DNA of 64,000 nucleotides from Cerasibacillus sp036516575 (GTDB lineage Bacteria > Bacillota > Bacilli > Bacillales > Amphibacillaceae). The notes under the pieces are model-generated. The model did no database searches, was not told the origin of the DNA, and was given only the letters and a program-made list of their open reading frames with translations. Of this stretch, positions 50,397-59,375 are shown piece by piece. The stretch covers positions 214,343 to 278,342 of the forward strand of contig NZ_DATBTY010000073.1 in the NCBI RefSeq assembly GCF_036516575.1, given 5' to 3'. Positions within the stretch are counted from its first letter, which is position 1. Each line of letters begins with the position of its first letter. A program made the position numbers and the translations under genes.

Positions 50397-50867
50397 ATGT
50401 ATATTTTTACGGATTATTATAAAAATCAAGTGCGATTTTCGTTTAAGAATCACCCATTTTCTAAACAACCGAAACATGTATGGGTTATTTGTAAATATAA
50501 AAACGAATGGTTGTTAACGAACCACAAGGAAAGAGGTTTAGAGTTTCCGGGAGGTAAAGTTGAGCAAGGTGAAACAGCTGAACAAGCTGCCATTCGTGAG
50601 GTGAAAGAAGAAACTGGTGGGATTGTTGAAACGATTGATTATATCGGACAATATCATGTCAATGGGAAAGCAAGTACCGTAATAAAAAATGTGTATTTTG
50701 CAGAAATCAAAAAACTTGAGGAACAACCTACATACTTCGAAACATATGGACCTATATTATTAGAGGAATTACCCGAAAATATAAAAGAGGAGAAGAAATA
50801 TAGTTTTATTATGAAAGACGATGTCTTAACATATTGTATGAAAAAAATAATAGAAACAACAACATGA
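50397..50867 (+). CDS. ytkD: NUDIX nucleoside triphosphatase YtkD
   Basis: A 156-residue Nudix hydrolase with the signature GGKVEQGETAEQAAIREVKEETGG (in part: GKVEQGETAEQAAIREVKEE), with G, E and REXXEE residues intact. It matches YtkD, which in B. subtilis hydrolyses oxidised and canonical nucleoside triphosphates, including 8-oxo-dGTP. ATG at 50397 with AAGGTAG upstream. Adjacent to the ytlACD genes as in B. subtilis. Cytoplasmic. Followed by a 14-bp hairpin shared with the convergent ytlD. Confidence 0.93.
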   Translation: MYIFTDYYKNQVRFSFKNHPFSKQPKHVWVICKYKNEWLLTNHKERGLEFPGGKVEQGETAEQAAIREVKEETGGIVETIDYIGQYHVNGKASTVIKNVYFAEIKKLEEQPTYFETYGPILLEELPENIKEEKKYSFIMKDDVLTYCMKKIIETTT

Positions 50868-50900
50868 TTCGAGTCACTCTTTATCCTCAAGGAGTTGAAT

Positions 50901-50942
50901 GGAACAGGCGGAGATGAGCTTTATTTTTCTCCGCCTGTTCCT
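50901..50942. terminator. Bidirectional hairpin between ytkD and ytlD
   Basis: Perfect 14-bp stem GGAACAGGCGGAGA/TCTCCGCCTGTTCC (50901-50914 and 50929-50942). Confidence 0.85.
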
Positions 50943-50970
50943 ATAGTAAGATATTCTTTATAAAGTAAAA

Positions 50971-51777
50971 TTAATCATTTTTAATTAACTTTTTCTCTAG
51001 CTTTTCAACGATTTTATACATCACAGCGGCAAAGATGGCAATTAATATGAGGCTTGCCATAACAAGTGTAAAATCAAATACTTGAAATCCATACACGATT
51101 AAATACCCTAACCCTTCCTTAGATACAAGAAACTCTCCAACGATGACCCCCACCCAAGCTAAACCAACATTAACTTTTAATGTCGAAATCATAACAGGTA
51201 ATGTAGCGGGAAAGATGGCTTCCTTAAAACAAATCCATCGTGTTGCTCTAAAGCTTTGTAACACTTTTAAATAATTAGGGTCCACTTCTTTAAAACCAGT
51301 ATAAATGACAATCGTTGTGATAATAACAGAGACGATTGCCCCCATTGCAATGATAGATGTATATCCAGGTCCAAGAGCTACGATAATTATGGGTCCAAGC
51401 GCTACTTTAGGCATGGCATTTAAGATAACGAGATAAGGGTCAAGTATGTTTGCAAGGCGCGGAAGTAGCCAGAGACATGCAGCAATGAGAATACCGATAA
51501 TGGTTCCGAGAATAAAGCCGAGAATCGTTTCAAACAAAGTCACTTGTGCGTGGACAACCATCGAACCATCTTTAAATTTCTCGATTAATAGTGTGACTAT
51601 ATGAGAAGGGGAGCTGAACAGTAATGGATCGATCCAATAGAAACGACTTGATATTTCCCACAATGCAAAAAAACTAATAAATATAATAAGCTGCCAAATG
51701 ATAGTCCATTTTCGTTCTCGTGATAAATTCTTTTGATATGTCTTAAATAGTTTTAAATCACGTGCCTCCTCTTCCAT
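50971..51777 (-). CDS. ytlD: ABC transporter permease YtlD
   Basis: A 268-residue binding-protein-dependent permease with six membrane segments and the permease signature ATLPVMISTLKVNVGLAWVGVIVGE, including the EAA-like loop (EAIFPATLPVMISTL). Start at ATG 51777 with GAGGGAG upstream; three codons earlier would overlap it. It overlaps the ATPase gene by 20 bases. With YtlC and YtlA it forms an importer of the SsuABC/ThiXYZ class. Expected substrates are aliphatic sulfonates or thiamine-precursor-type compounds; this is inferred from family only. Confidence 0.9.
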   Translation of the reverse strand: MEEEARDLKLFKTYQKNLSRERKWTIIWQLIIFISFFALWEISSRFYWIDPLLFSSPSHIVTLLIEKFKDGSMVVHAQVTLFETILGFILGTIIGILIAACLWLLPRLANILDPYLVILNAMPKVALGPIIIVALGPGYTSIIAMGAIVSVIITTIVIYTGFKEVDPNYLKVLQSFRATRWICFKEAIFPATLPVMISTLKVNVGLAWVGVIVGEFLVSKEGLGYLIVYGFQVFDFTLVMASLILIAIFAAVMYKIVEKLEKKLIKND

Positions 51778-52546
51778 TTTCATCACTCCCTCTGTTCAAA
51801 ACTTCCCATATTTGATCAAAAAGTTGTTGGTAACTCGGTTGTCTCCTTACCAAAAATGGCATTTTTTCTCGTAAAACATCGGGTACATCGACTATTGTAG
51901 AAATTCGGCCTGGATTGGTATCCATTAAAATAATTCGATCGCTTAATGAAATGGCTTCACCAATATCATGAGTAACGAGTATCGCTGTTTTACGATACTG
52001 TTTTAATAATCGATAGACGAGATTTTCTAACTTTAATTTTGTTTGATAATCTAATGCTGAGAAAGGTTCATCGAGAAGTAAAATTTCCGGATTGGTCATT
52101 AATGTTCGAACAAGAGCAACACGCTGGCGCATGCCACCTGATAACTCATTTGGATAAGTGTCTTCAAGCTGAGGTAGGCCGACTTCATCGAGTAGTTTTA
52201 AAGCCTTATTTTTTGTGTCTTCTGACAGCATCTTACGCACTTTTAATCCAATCAAGACGTTGTCAATAATTGTTTTCCAAGGAAATAAATAATCTTGTTG
52301 GAGCATATAGCCTAATGCATGTTCTGATTGCTGAAGTGGTTTATTGTTCAAAAGCACTTTTCCTTTCGTTTGCTTTAGGATGCCGGCAATAATTGACAGA
52401 AGTGTTGATTTACCACAACCACTTGATCCTAAAATCGAAACAAACTCACCACGATTAATCGAAAGAGAAATATCATCCAATGCTTTTGTGTATGTCTTGG
52501 TTGTAAAATAAAGGTGTGAGACATGTTCTAATTTTAAAAATGCCAT
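51758..52546 (-). CDS. ytlC: ABC transporter ATP-binding protein YtlC
   Basis: A 262-residue ATPase of the nitrate/sulfonate/taurine importer group. Walker A GSSGCGKSTLL, Q loop MLQQDYLFPW, signature LSGGMRQRVAL, Walker B LLLDEPFSALDYQ and switch VTHDIGEA are all present. It lies 10 bases downstream of ytlA and overlaps ytlD. ATG at 52546 with GGAGGGA upstream. Confidence 0.92.
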   Translation of the reverse strand: MAFLKLEHVSHLYFTTKTYTKALDDISLSINRGEFVSILGSSGCGKSTLLSIIAGILKQTKGKVLLNNKPLQQSEHALGYMLQQDYLFPWKTIIDNVLIGLKVRKMLSEDTKNKALKLLDEVGLPQLEDTYPNELSGGMRQRVALVRTLMTNPEILLLDEPFSALDYQTKLKLENLVYRLLKQYRKTAILVTHDIGEAISLSDRIILMDTNPGRISTIVDVPDVLREKMPFLVRRQPSYQQLFDQIWEVLNRGSDENGRGGT

Positions 52547-52556
52547 GCCATCCCTC

Positions 52557-53549
52557 CTACTCTTTCATCACTTCTTCGGCAATGTCTGTATTGACGAGTG
52601 CGTCATAGGGTGCATCATCTGGTAGTTCACTAGCAGCATCCATGATGGCTATTAAATTTTCCCATGTATCTTCTGCTAAAATAGGGTCTGTTGCAAATGA
52701 ATTTTGGTTTTTATACCGTTCAATAGAAGTCGTTAAGATTTGTAAATCAACATCTTCAAAGTAGGGTTTAATGATATCAGCAATTTCTTCTGCTTCATGT
52801 GATTCAACCCATTTTTGTGCACGATATATCGCACGCGTGAATTGTTTAATGATTTCAGGATGTTCGTTTAAATAGCTTTGTTTCGCCATATAAACGGTAT
52901 AAGGAACTTTTCCAGATTCTTCACCAAACGAGGCAATGACATGCCCTTTGCCTTCTTTTTCAAATACGCTTGCCGTTGGTTCAAAGAGCTGTACATACTC
53001 AGAATCTCCAGATACAAATGCACTTGGAATGTTTCCAAAATCAATGTTTTGTAATAATGTCAAATCATTATGAGGATCAATCTCATGCTTTTTTAAAACA
53101 AATTCACCGACCATTTGTGGCATGCCGCCTTTACGTTGACCTAAAAATGATTCACCTTTCAGATCTTCCCATGAAAAATGAGGTTTCGGACTTTTTGCGA
53201 CTAAAAAGGTGCCATCTGTTTGCGTTAACTGAGCGAAGTTAACAGCATGGTCTTTTGGGTTTTGTGCGTATACATAAATAGATGTTTCCGAACCGACAAG
53301 AGCAATATCGGCCCCACCCGAAAGAAGCGTTGTCATTGTTTTATCGCCACCCCATGTCGTTTGTAATTGAATATCTAGTCCTTCATCTGAAAAAAATCCT
53401 TTTTCGATTGCCACATATTGTGGAGCATAAAAGAGTGAACGGGTGACTTCTGCGAGGTTAAGCTTCGTAAGCGCTTGATCATTTGATTGGCACGAAGAAA
53501 GTACAGTTAAAAAGAAAAGTGGCACAGCTATCATAAAAAAATGTCTCAT
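52557..53549 (-). CDS. ytlA: Substrate-binding lipoprotein YtlA
   Basis: A 330-residue lipoprotein of the SsuA/THI5-like (NMT1) class. Start at ATG 53549 with AAAGGA eight bases upstream; signal MRHFFMIAVPLFFLTVLSSC with lipobox LSSC. The binding-protein start SLFYAPQYVAIEKGFFSDEGLDIQLQTTWGG (in part: FYAPQYVAIEKGFFSDEGL) is typical, as is the GGADIALVGSE loop. It is the first gene of ytlA-ytlC-ytlD. No TPP or other riboswitch was found in its 214-bp upstream region, so control by thiamine is not supported from sequence. Confidence 0.9.
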   Translation of the reverse strand: MRHFFMIAVPLFFLTVLSSCQSNDQALTKLNLAEVTRSLFYAPQYVAIEKGFFSDEGLDIQLQTTWGGDKTMTTLLSGGADIALVGSETSIYVYAQNPKDHAVNFAQLTQTDGTFLVAKSPKPHFSWEDLKGESFLGQRKGGMPQMVGEFVLKKHEIDPHNDLTLLQNIDFGNIPSAFVSGDSEYVQLFEPTASVFEKEGKGHVIASFGEESGKVPYTVYMAKQSYLNEHPEIIKQFTRAIYRAQKWVESHEAEEIADIIKPYFEDVDLQILTTSIERYKNQNSFATDPILAEDTWENLIAIMDAASELPDDAPYDALVNTDIAEEVMKE

Positions 53550-53670
53550 TTTTATTATCCTTTCTAACAAGATATGTCACAAAACAGTTTATGCATGGAA
53601 AAAAGATGTGTGAACGCCTAGAAAGATATTTTTTGACAAAGGGATTGTTGATAAGTCATTACACAAATAA

Positions 53671-53716
53671 AAAAGAGCTCCCCAAAAGCCAAAAAGACTT
53701 TTTGGGCAGCTCTTTT
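53671..53716 (-). terminator. Terminator of pckA
   Basis: AAAAGAGCTCCCCAAAA (53671-53687) and TTTTGGGCAGCTCTTTT (53700-53716) pair with one mismatch/bulge; T tract on minus strand. Confidence 0.85.
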
Positions 53717-53762
53717 CATATTTCATATTATAGTAAAATCCTCTTGGGATGAGGAAGCATAA

Positions 53763-55349
53763 TTAATTAGGGCGATATATTGGACCAGCTTCTACAATAT
53801 CATCACTTACATGGGCGAATTTTTGGAAGTTCTCATGGAATTTAACGGCTAGTTCTTTTGCAGTTTGATCATAAGCATCCTTATCTTCCCATGTGTTACG
53901 CGGGATGAGTACTTCGTCTGGAACGTTCATGATTGTTGTTGGAATGTCTAAGCCGAAAATGTCATCTTTAACTGTATCGACATCGTTCAGTTCACCTTTT
54001 AATGCAGCGTGAACCATTGCACGTGTATAGCTAAGATTCATTCGTTTTCCAACACCATATTTTCCACCAGTCCATCCTGTATTAACAAGGAATACTTTTG
54101 CTTGATGTTTATCAATTTTATCTCCAAGCATTTTTGCATATGTTACTGGAGCTAGTGGTAAGAATGGCTCTCCAAAGCAAGCTGAAAATGTTGCTTCTGG
54201 TTCAGTAATTCCTCTTTCAGTACCAGCTAATTTACTTGTGTAACCACTTAAGAAGTGATACATGGCTTGTTCTTTTGTTAAGCGACTGATTGGCGGTAGA
54301 ACACCTGAAGCGTCAGCTGTTAAGAAAATAATTGTTTTTGGGTGACCTGCCATACTTGGTTTAGCAATGTTTTCTATATGTTCAATCGGGTATGCGACTC
54401 GCGTATTTTCGGTAAATGTAGTATCATCATAATCAGGTTCACGTGTTTCTTTATCAACTACGACGTTTTCTAACACAGATCCATAACGAATGGCATTATA
54501 GATCTCTGGCTCTTTTTCTTCGGATAGGTTGATACATTTTGCGTAGCAACCACCTTCGATATTGAAAACACCGTCTGGACTCCAACCGTGTTCATCATCA
54601 CCGATTAATTGACGGTCTTTGTCAGCAGAAAGGGTTGTTTTTCCAGTCCCAGATAAACCGAAAAATAGAGCAACATCACCATCTTTACCGACATTTGCTG
54701 AACAGTGCATTGATAGAACGTCTTTCTGTGGGAGTAAGAAGTTCATCACTGAAAAAATGGACTTTTTAATTTCACCAGCATATTCAGTTCCACCGATTAA
54801 CACAATACGATGTTTAAATGAAACCAATACAAATGCTTCTGAGTGAGTGCCGTCTACTTCAGGGTCTGCTTTAAATGATGGTGCAGAAATAACGGTGAAC
54901 TCAGGTTCATGTGTTTTTAATTCCTCTGTTGTTGGACGAATAAATAGTTGTTTAGCAAAAAGATTTTGCCATGCGTACTCATTATATACTTTAATAGGTA
55001 ATTGATATGATTTATCAGCACCTGCAAATCCATTGAGTGCAAATACTTCATCTTGTTTTTCTAAATAGTTAACGACTTTTTCCAATAGATTTAGAAATGT
55101 TGTTTCTTCAATTGGTTTGTTAACTTTGCCCCATTCAACAAGGTTGTCTGAAACGTCATCTTTCACGATGAATTTATCTTTTGGTGAACGCCCTGTATAT
55201 TTACCAGTTGTTGCTTGAACTGCTCCAGTTGAAGTGAGAATACCTTCTTTGCGCGATACGATCTTTTCAACTAATTTTGGAGTAGAAAGATTATCCTGTA
55301 AATTAGGGAGATCTGAAAGACTTCGAATTGATTCTTGCACAATGCTCAC
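53763..55349 (-). CDS. pckA: Phosphoenolpyruvate carboxykinase (ATP)
   Basis: A 528-residue gluconeogenic enzyme converting oxaloacetate and ATP to phosphoenolpyruvate. ATP-type features: P-loop FFGLSGTGKTTLSAD, the metal-binding HCSANVG and IGDDEHGWS (kinase-2 region), and RNTWEDK at the C-terminus. 528 residues is usual for Bacillus. ATG at 55349 with AGGTAATTAAACG upstream (weak site). Divergent from metK; both upstream regions lie in 55350-55756. Catabolite-type control (CcpN) was not identified. Confidence 0.97.
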   Translation of the reverse strand: MSIVQESIRSLSDLPNLQDNLSTPKLVEKIVSRKEGILTSTGAVQATTGKYTGRSPKDKFIVKDDVSDNLVEWGKVNKPIEETTFLNLLEKVVNYLEKQDEVFALNGFAGADKSYQLPIKVYNEYAWQNLFAKQLFIRPTTEELKTHEPEFTVISAPSFKADPEVDGTHSEAFVLVSFKHRIVLIGGTEYAGEIKKSIFSVMNFLLPQKDVLSMHCSANVGKDGDVALFFGLSGTGKTTLSADKDRQLIGDDEHGWSPDGVFNIEGGCYAKCINLSEEKEPEIYNAIRYGSVLENVVVDKETREPDYDDTTFTENTRVAYPIEHIENIAKPSMAGHPKTIIFLTADASGVLPPISRLTKEQAMYHFLSGYTSKLAGTERGITEPEATFSACFGEPFLPLAPVTYAKMLGDKIDKHQAKVFLVNTGWTGGKYGVGKRMNLSYTRAMVHAALKGELNDVDTVKDDIFGLDIPTTIMNVPDEVLIPRNTWEDKDAYDQTAKELAVKFHENFQKFAHVSDDIVEAGPIYRPN

Positions 55350-55492
55350 GTTTAATTACCTGCCTTTTTATTAATTTAAGTTCATTTTTATTTAAATTAT
55401 TATTCAACCTGAATAATAGTATAGCACATTTGAATCAATAGTCCATACTAATTAAAAGGATTATTTAAACTTTATATTAAATGTTAAAAAAG

Positions 55493-55521
55493 TTGACATA
55501 AACAAGGTGTTTCGCTACTAT
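55493..55521 (+). promoter_or_regulatory. SigA promoter of metK
   Basis: TTGACA (55493-55498), 17-bp spacer, TACTAT (55516-55521), ahead of the SAM riboswitch. Confidence 0.75.
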
Positions 55522-55536
55522 ATTTTTGAACGGATA

Positions 55537-55643
55537 CTCTTATTCAGAGTCGGTGGAGGGACAGGCCCTATGAAACCCAGCAACCATCACATAGTGAAAA
55601 GGTGCTAACCTGATGCAAGGGCATTGACCTTGAACAATAAGAG
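55537..55643 (+). ncRNA. SAM-I riboswitch (S box)
   Basis: P1 arms CTCTTATT (55537-55544) and AATAAGAG (55636-55643). Core blocks AGAGTCGGTGGAGGGA, CCCTATGAAACCCAGCAACC, AAAGGTGCTAACCTGATGCAAGGGC and GACCTTGAACAATAAGAGC are in order. High SAM should stop metK transcription at the terminator 55658. Confidence 0.97.
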
Positions 55644-55657
55644 CGAAAGGCCACGTT

Positions 55658-55690
55658 ATCCTTTCCTCACTATAAGGAAAGGATTTTCTT
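55658..55690 (+). terminator. SAM-riboswitch-controlled terminator
   Basis: Ten-bp stem ATCCTTTCCT/AGGAAAGGAT (55658-55667 and 55675-55684) followed by TTTCTT. Confidence 0.88.
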
Positions 55691-55756
55691 ATTTATAGTG
55701 ATATTTTGCGAGAATTGGAGTTCCGTACCATTTATATAAAGGGAGAATAAATCTCA

Positions 55757-56953
55757 ATGAAGAAAAACCGTCGATTATTTACGTCAGAATCCGTAACAGA
55801 AGGCCATCCTGATAAAATTAGTGATCAAATATCAGATGCAATTTTAGATGAAATTCTGAAAAAAGATCCCAACGCAAGAGTAGCCTGTGAAACGATTGTT
55901 ACGACTGGCATGGTTCTCGTTGCAGGGGAAATTACGACAGAGACATATGTCGATATTCCACAAGTTGTCAGACGTACCATTCGTGAAATTGGTTATACAC
56001 GTGCTAAATATGGATTTGACGCTGACACATGTGCTGTTTTAACAGCGATTGATGAACAATCTCCTGACATTGCAAGTGGAGTTGATGAATCTTTAGAAGT
56101 TCGTGAAGGACAAGATTCAGACCGAAATTTAGATTTAATCGGAGCGGGAGACCAAGGTTTAATGTTTGGGTATGCATGTGATGAAACGGAAGAACTTATG
56201 CCTTTACCTATTTCGTTAGCTCATCAATTGGCAAAGCGTTTATCTGATGTACGTAAAGAAAAAATTGTTGATTATTTACGTCCAGATGGAAAAACCCAAG
56301 TTACGATTGAGTATGATGAAAATGACCAACCTATTCGAGTAGATACAATCGTTATATCTACTCAACATCATGAAGCAGTCACAAGAGAACAAATAGAACG
56401 TGATTTACATGAGCATGTTATTCGACCGATTGTTCCTGAACATTTACTAGATGAACAAACGAAATATTTTATCAACCCGACTGGTCGATTTGTTATTGGT
56501 GGTCCACAAGGAGATGCTGGCTTAACCGGAAGAAAAATCATTGTTGACACTTACGGTGGCTATGCGCGACACGGTGGAGGAGCATTTAGTGGAAAAGATG
56601 CAACTAAAGTAGACCGTTCAGCTTCTTATGCAGCGAGATATGTTGCTAAAAATATTGTTGCGGCTGGGCTTGCTAAATCATGTGAGGTTCAAATTGCTTA
56701 TGCAATTGGTGTGGCAGAACCTGTATCTATTTCTGTTAATACATTTGGTACGGGAGAGGTCAGTGAAGAGAAACTCGTTGAAGCTGTTCGTGAAATATTT
56801 GATTTACGTCCCGCTGGCATCATCCAAATGCTTGACTTACAACGCCCGATTTTTAAAGATACAGCTGCATATGGTCATTTTGGCAGAACAGATGTCCAAT
56901 TCCCTTGGGAGAAGATAGATAGGATAGAAGAACTGAAATCTTTTGTTATGTAG
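55757..56953 (+). CDS. metK: S-adenosylmethionine synthetase
   Basis: A 398-residue methionine adenosyltransferase. Signatures: [20 protein letters not shown] (ATP), [12 protein letters not shown] and [20 protein letters not shown]-like (here [17 protein letters not shown]). It makes SAM from methionine and ATP; cytoplasmic tetramer. The upstream SAM riboswitch provides feedback. ATG at 55757 with GGGAGAA upstream. An NSS methionine-type transporter elsewhere in the window could supply its substrate, a loose link. Confidence 0.97.
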   Translation: [398 protein letters not shown]

Positions 56954-56985
56954 TATAAATATCACTGAATGATAATGAAACATAT

Positions 56986-57023
56986 AAAAGGGCGGGTCGT
57001 GTAAAAGTGATCCGCCTTTTTTG
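56986..57023. terminator. Hairpin between metK and ytoA
   Basis: AAAAGGGCGGGTC (56986-56998) with GATCCGCCTTTT (57009-57020), imperfect, then T run. Convergent genes. Confidence 0.75.
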
Positions 57024-57029
57024 TAAGAA

Positions 57030-57563
57030 TCATATATTATTTTCTTTTGCTAAATTAGTGGACTCGCGATAGTACTTTCCTTTCTCTACATAAGATTCTC
57101 GAATACGTTTCATCTCCTCCAAATCTTTGTCAGTTAATTTCCGAATCACTTTAGCAGGACTTCCAAATGCCAACGTATATGGAGGAATCTTTTTACCAGG
57201 AGGAACGAGACTACCTGCACCTATAAAAGCATTCTCCCCGATTTCAGCTCCATCCAAAATAATAGATCCCATTCCGATAAGTGCATTTTTTCGAACAATA
57301 CCGGAATGTAAGGTAACTTGATGCCCGATAGTGACATCATCTTCTACAATAACTGGAAGATTGGGACTCTGATGAATCATCGTTAAATCTTGGACGCTGA
57401 CTCGTTTACCGATTTTCGTCGATGCGACATCACCGCGAATGACTGTTTTAAACCAAATGGTAGATTCTTCACCTATTTCAACATCACCGATAATCACTGC
57501 GTCTTTAGCAACAAAAGAACTGTCATGAATTTTTGGCTTATGATTTTTATATGAATGTATCAT
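57030..57563 (-). CDS. ytoA: Gamma-carbonic anhydrase-like hexapeptide protein YtoA
   Basis: A 177-residue left-handed beta-helix protein (gamma-CA/YtoA family). Hexapeptide repeats run through residues 15-145 (AVIIGDVEIGEEST, VIRGDVAS, ALIGMGSIILDGAEIGENAFIGAGSLV). The three zinc-type histidines of the family are present in HQSPN and GHQVTLHSG. Starts at ATG 57563, overlapping the ytqB stop by four bases, so the pair is an operon. Substrate or true CA activity unproven in this family. Confidence 0.9.
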   Translation of the reverse strand: MIHSYKNHKPKIHDSSFVAKDAVIIGDVEIGEESTIWFKTVIRGDVASTKIGKRVSVQDLTMIHQSPNLPVIVEDDVTIGHQVTLHSGIVRKNALIGMGSIILDGAEIGENAFIGAGSLVPPGKKIPPYTLAFGSPAKVIRKLTDKDLEEMKRIRESYVEKGKYYRESTNLAKENNI

Positions 57564-58141
57564 CTGTTTCTATCTCCTTTCTTTTGAATCGCAATAATAA
57601 ATGGTGGTTTATTTTTTTGATTAATAAATCCATATTTTAGAACATGAACATCTTTTTGGTCGAGTTTCGTGACATAGTTTAGAAGCCCTTCTTTCTCTAA
57701 CTCTCCGCCATCATGTCCGTGATAAACGACTAAAACGATAATACCTCCAGGTCGAATGAATTGTAATAGTGATTGTATGGCTGCTATTGTCGATTCTTTT
57801 TTTGTTATGATTTGTTTATTACTTCGGGGGAGGTACCCAAGATTAAATATGGCTCCACCTAAATTTTCACGTTTGTCTTCATCTATGTATTGCTCGAAAT
57901 TGGCATGACTATCTTTAATAAGTGTTACATTTTGCCGTGAATGTTTTTCAAGTAATTGTCTCGTATTATTAATCGCTAATTCTTGTATATCAAAGGCAAT
58001 AACTCGACCCGATTCACCAACTAATCGACTTAGATACAATGTATCATGGCCATTTCCGCAAGTTGCATCAATAACAGTTTCCCCTTCATCAATTACTTGC
58101 TCCATTAAAAAATGTGAAAAGTCAATAACTCCCATAACCAT
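57560..58141 (-). CDS. ytqB: rRNA methylase-family SAM-dependent methyltransferase YtqB
   Basis: A 193-residue Rossmann methyltransferase of the YtqB (rRNA_methylase) family. SAM motif I is VIDATCGNGHDTLYLSRL (about residues 27-44), then VIAFDIQELAI, and FNLGYLPRSNK as motif IV-like. Start placed at ATG 58141 with AAGGGG eight bases upstream; the longer reading to 58165 lacks a site. Stop overlaps ytoA. Target (RNA or small molecule) unknown. Confidence 0.9.
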   Translation of the reverse strand: MVMGVIDFSHFLMEQVIDEGETVIDATCGNGHDTLYLSRLVGESGRVIAFDIQELAINNTRQLLEKHSRQNVTLIKDSHANFEQYIDEDKRENLGGAIFNLGYLPRSNKQIITKKESTIAAIQSLLQFIRPGGIIVLVVYHGHDGGELEKEGLLNYVTKLDQKDVHVLKYGFINQKNKPPFIIAIQKKGDRNR

Positions 58142-58222
58142 TTTTTGTACCCCTTTATTATGCATTTCTATATGTTAGTGTAGCATGTCTAAATAAAAAC
58201 AAAAAACATTTGCGTTGTTTGG

Positions 58223-58253
58223 TATAATTAGTGTACTATTAAGCTGGTACACT
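58223..58253 (+). promoter_or_regulatory. Extended -10 promoter with YtrA-type GntR operator
   Basis: TGGTATAAT gives an extended -10 (TATAAT 58223-58228). Immediately downstream AGTGTAC (58230-58236) and GTACACT (58247-58253) are perfect inverted repeats (AGTGTA-N12-TACACT), close to the YtrA operator pattern of B. subtilis (AGTGTA-about 13-TACACT from memory). It covers the start site, as expected for a repressor. The GntR gene is in this operon, so autoregulation is likely. Confidence 0.7.
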
Positions 58254-58276
58254 TAAATGTAAAGGAGTTGATGTTT

Positions 58277-58999
58277 TTGAAATTAGCTTTGCTTTATAGA
58301 GAATGGCATATGTTAAAATGGTTTATTCTAATTGGCAGCATGATGATTATCCTCTTATATGGATTTAGCATGGATTCGTTATTATCGTTTGATGGTAGAG
58401 AATTATTAACTTTTGGCCTTATAATGCCTCCGCTCATCGTCTTATTTAGCTTGAATTTAGAAGCAAACCAATTAGCTGTTTTTTTACATCATCCTCAATC
58501 AGCACATACTTTATATATAGTTAAAATAACTTTTGCGACGTTTATCGTCATGCTATTTATGTATTTCATTATTTTCATTGATCTTTTGAAAAGTGTTTTA
58601 ACTGAAGAGTCATTGCATTTAATAAGTCTAAACTATATGTATTTATCAATGTATGCGTTTTGTTATTTAAGCATCTCGTTATTTATAACGACAATCATTA
58701 TATTATTATGGACTTTACATCAAGTGTGGCGAACATATATTGGTAAGTTTAGTTTGATCATTATTGTCCTCATACTCATAGGCAGTTCAAACTTATTTAC
58801 CGCGTTTCAAAATACGTCATTATATAACACAATGATAAAATGGGGAGCAATTAAAATCCCTCTATCGAATCCATTATCTGCTGAAGACTTTTTTAACAAG
58901 ATATTTTATATAGGGGAATGGTTATTGTATGGTGGAATAGCTATCATTTTTTATATGATTTCAGTCTATTTATTCGAAAGAAAAGTAGAGGCATCGTAA
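58277..58999 (+). CDS. ABC-2-type membrane protein of a YtrA-type operon
   Basis: A 240-residue protein with six hydrophobic segments (starting WFILIGSMMIILLYGF) and no recognisable nucleotide-binding motif, so it is the permease partner of the ATPase two genes downstream. The start is set at TTG 58277 (MKLALLYREWHML), nine bases after AAAGGAG; an ATG at 58271 is only three bases from it. It is followed by one base and then the GntR gene. In the ytrABCDEF operon the regulator comes first, so the order here is different. Substrate unknown; a cell-wall-antibiotic response is inferred from the regulator family. Confidence 0.78.
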   Translation: MKLALLYREWHMLKWFILIGSMMIILLYGFSMDSLLSFDGRELLTFGLIMPPLIVLFSLNLEANQLAVFLHHPQSAHTLYIVKITFATFIVMLFMYFIIFIDLLKSVLTEESLHLISLNYMYLSMYAFCYLSISLFITTIIILLWTLHQVWRTYIGKFSLIIIVLILIGSSNLFTAFQNTSLYNTMIKWGAIKIPLSNPLSAEDFFNKIFYIGEWLLYGGIAIIFYMISVYLFERKVEAS

Positions 59000-59000
59000 A

Positions 59001-59375
59001 ATGAATCATGAATTTAACAGACATAAACCTATTTATAAACAGATAATGGAACATATTTGCCAAGATATCGTTCGTGGAACATATGAACATGGTGATAAAC
59101 TACCGTCTGTTAGAGACTTTGCCGTACAAGTTGGAGTGAATGCAAATACGATTCAACGTGTCTATCAAGAACTTGAAAGAGATGGGATTGTCGAGTCTAA
59201 ACGCGGTCAGGGGACATTTATTACTGAAAATGAAGAGCGAATCAACGTATTAAAAGAAGAAATGAAAAAAGAGATTGTCCAACGTTTTATTACCGATATG
59301 ATGAAAATGGGATTTACATATCATGAGATGATGACGACTATTGAAGAGGAGGCGAAAAACGATGATTCAAGTTAA
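59001..59375 (+). CDS. GntR-family repressor, YtrA subfamily
   Basis: A 124-residue regulator with a winged HTH (residues about 8-75: HKPIYKQIMEHICQDIVRGTYEHGDKLPSVRDFA, given in parts as IVRGTYEHGDKLPSVRDFA and VGVNANTIQRVYQELERDGIV) and only a short helical C-terminal part (about 80-120) that dimerises. This small form without a ligand-binding domain is the YtrA subfamily. ATG at 59001, AGAGG upstream. It probably represses its own operon through the inverted repeat at 58230-58253. Overlaps the ATPase gene by 14 bases. Confidence 0.9.
   Translation: MNHEFNRHKPIYKQIMEHICQDIVRGTYEHGDKLPSVRDFAVQVGVNANTIQRVYQELERDGIVESKRGQGTFITENEERINVLKEEMKKEIVQRFITDMMKMGFTYHEMMTTIEEEAKNDDSS

Noticed and set aside
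53550..53762. TPP riboswitch before ytlA
   Set aside because: None of the conserved thi-box blocks is present; the hairpin here is the pckA terminator.
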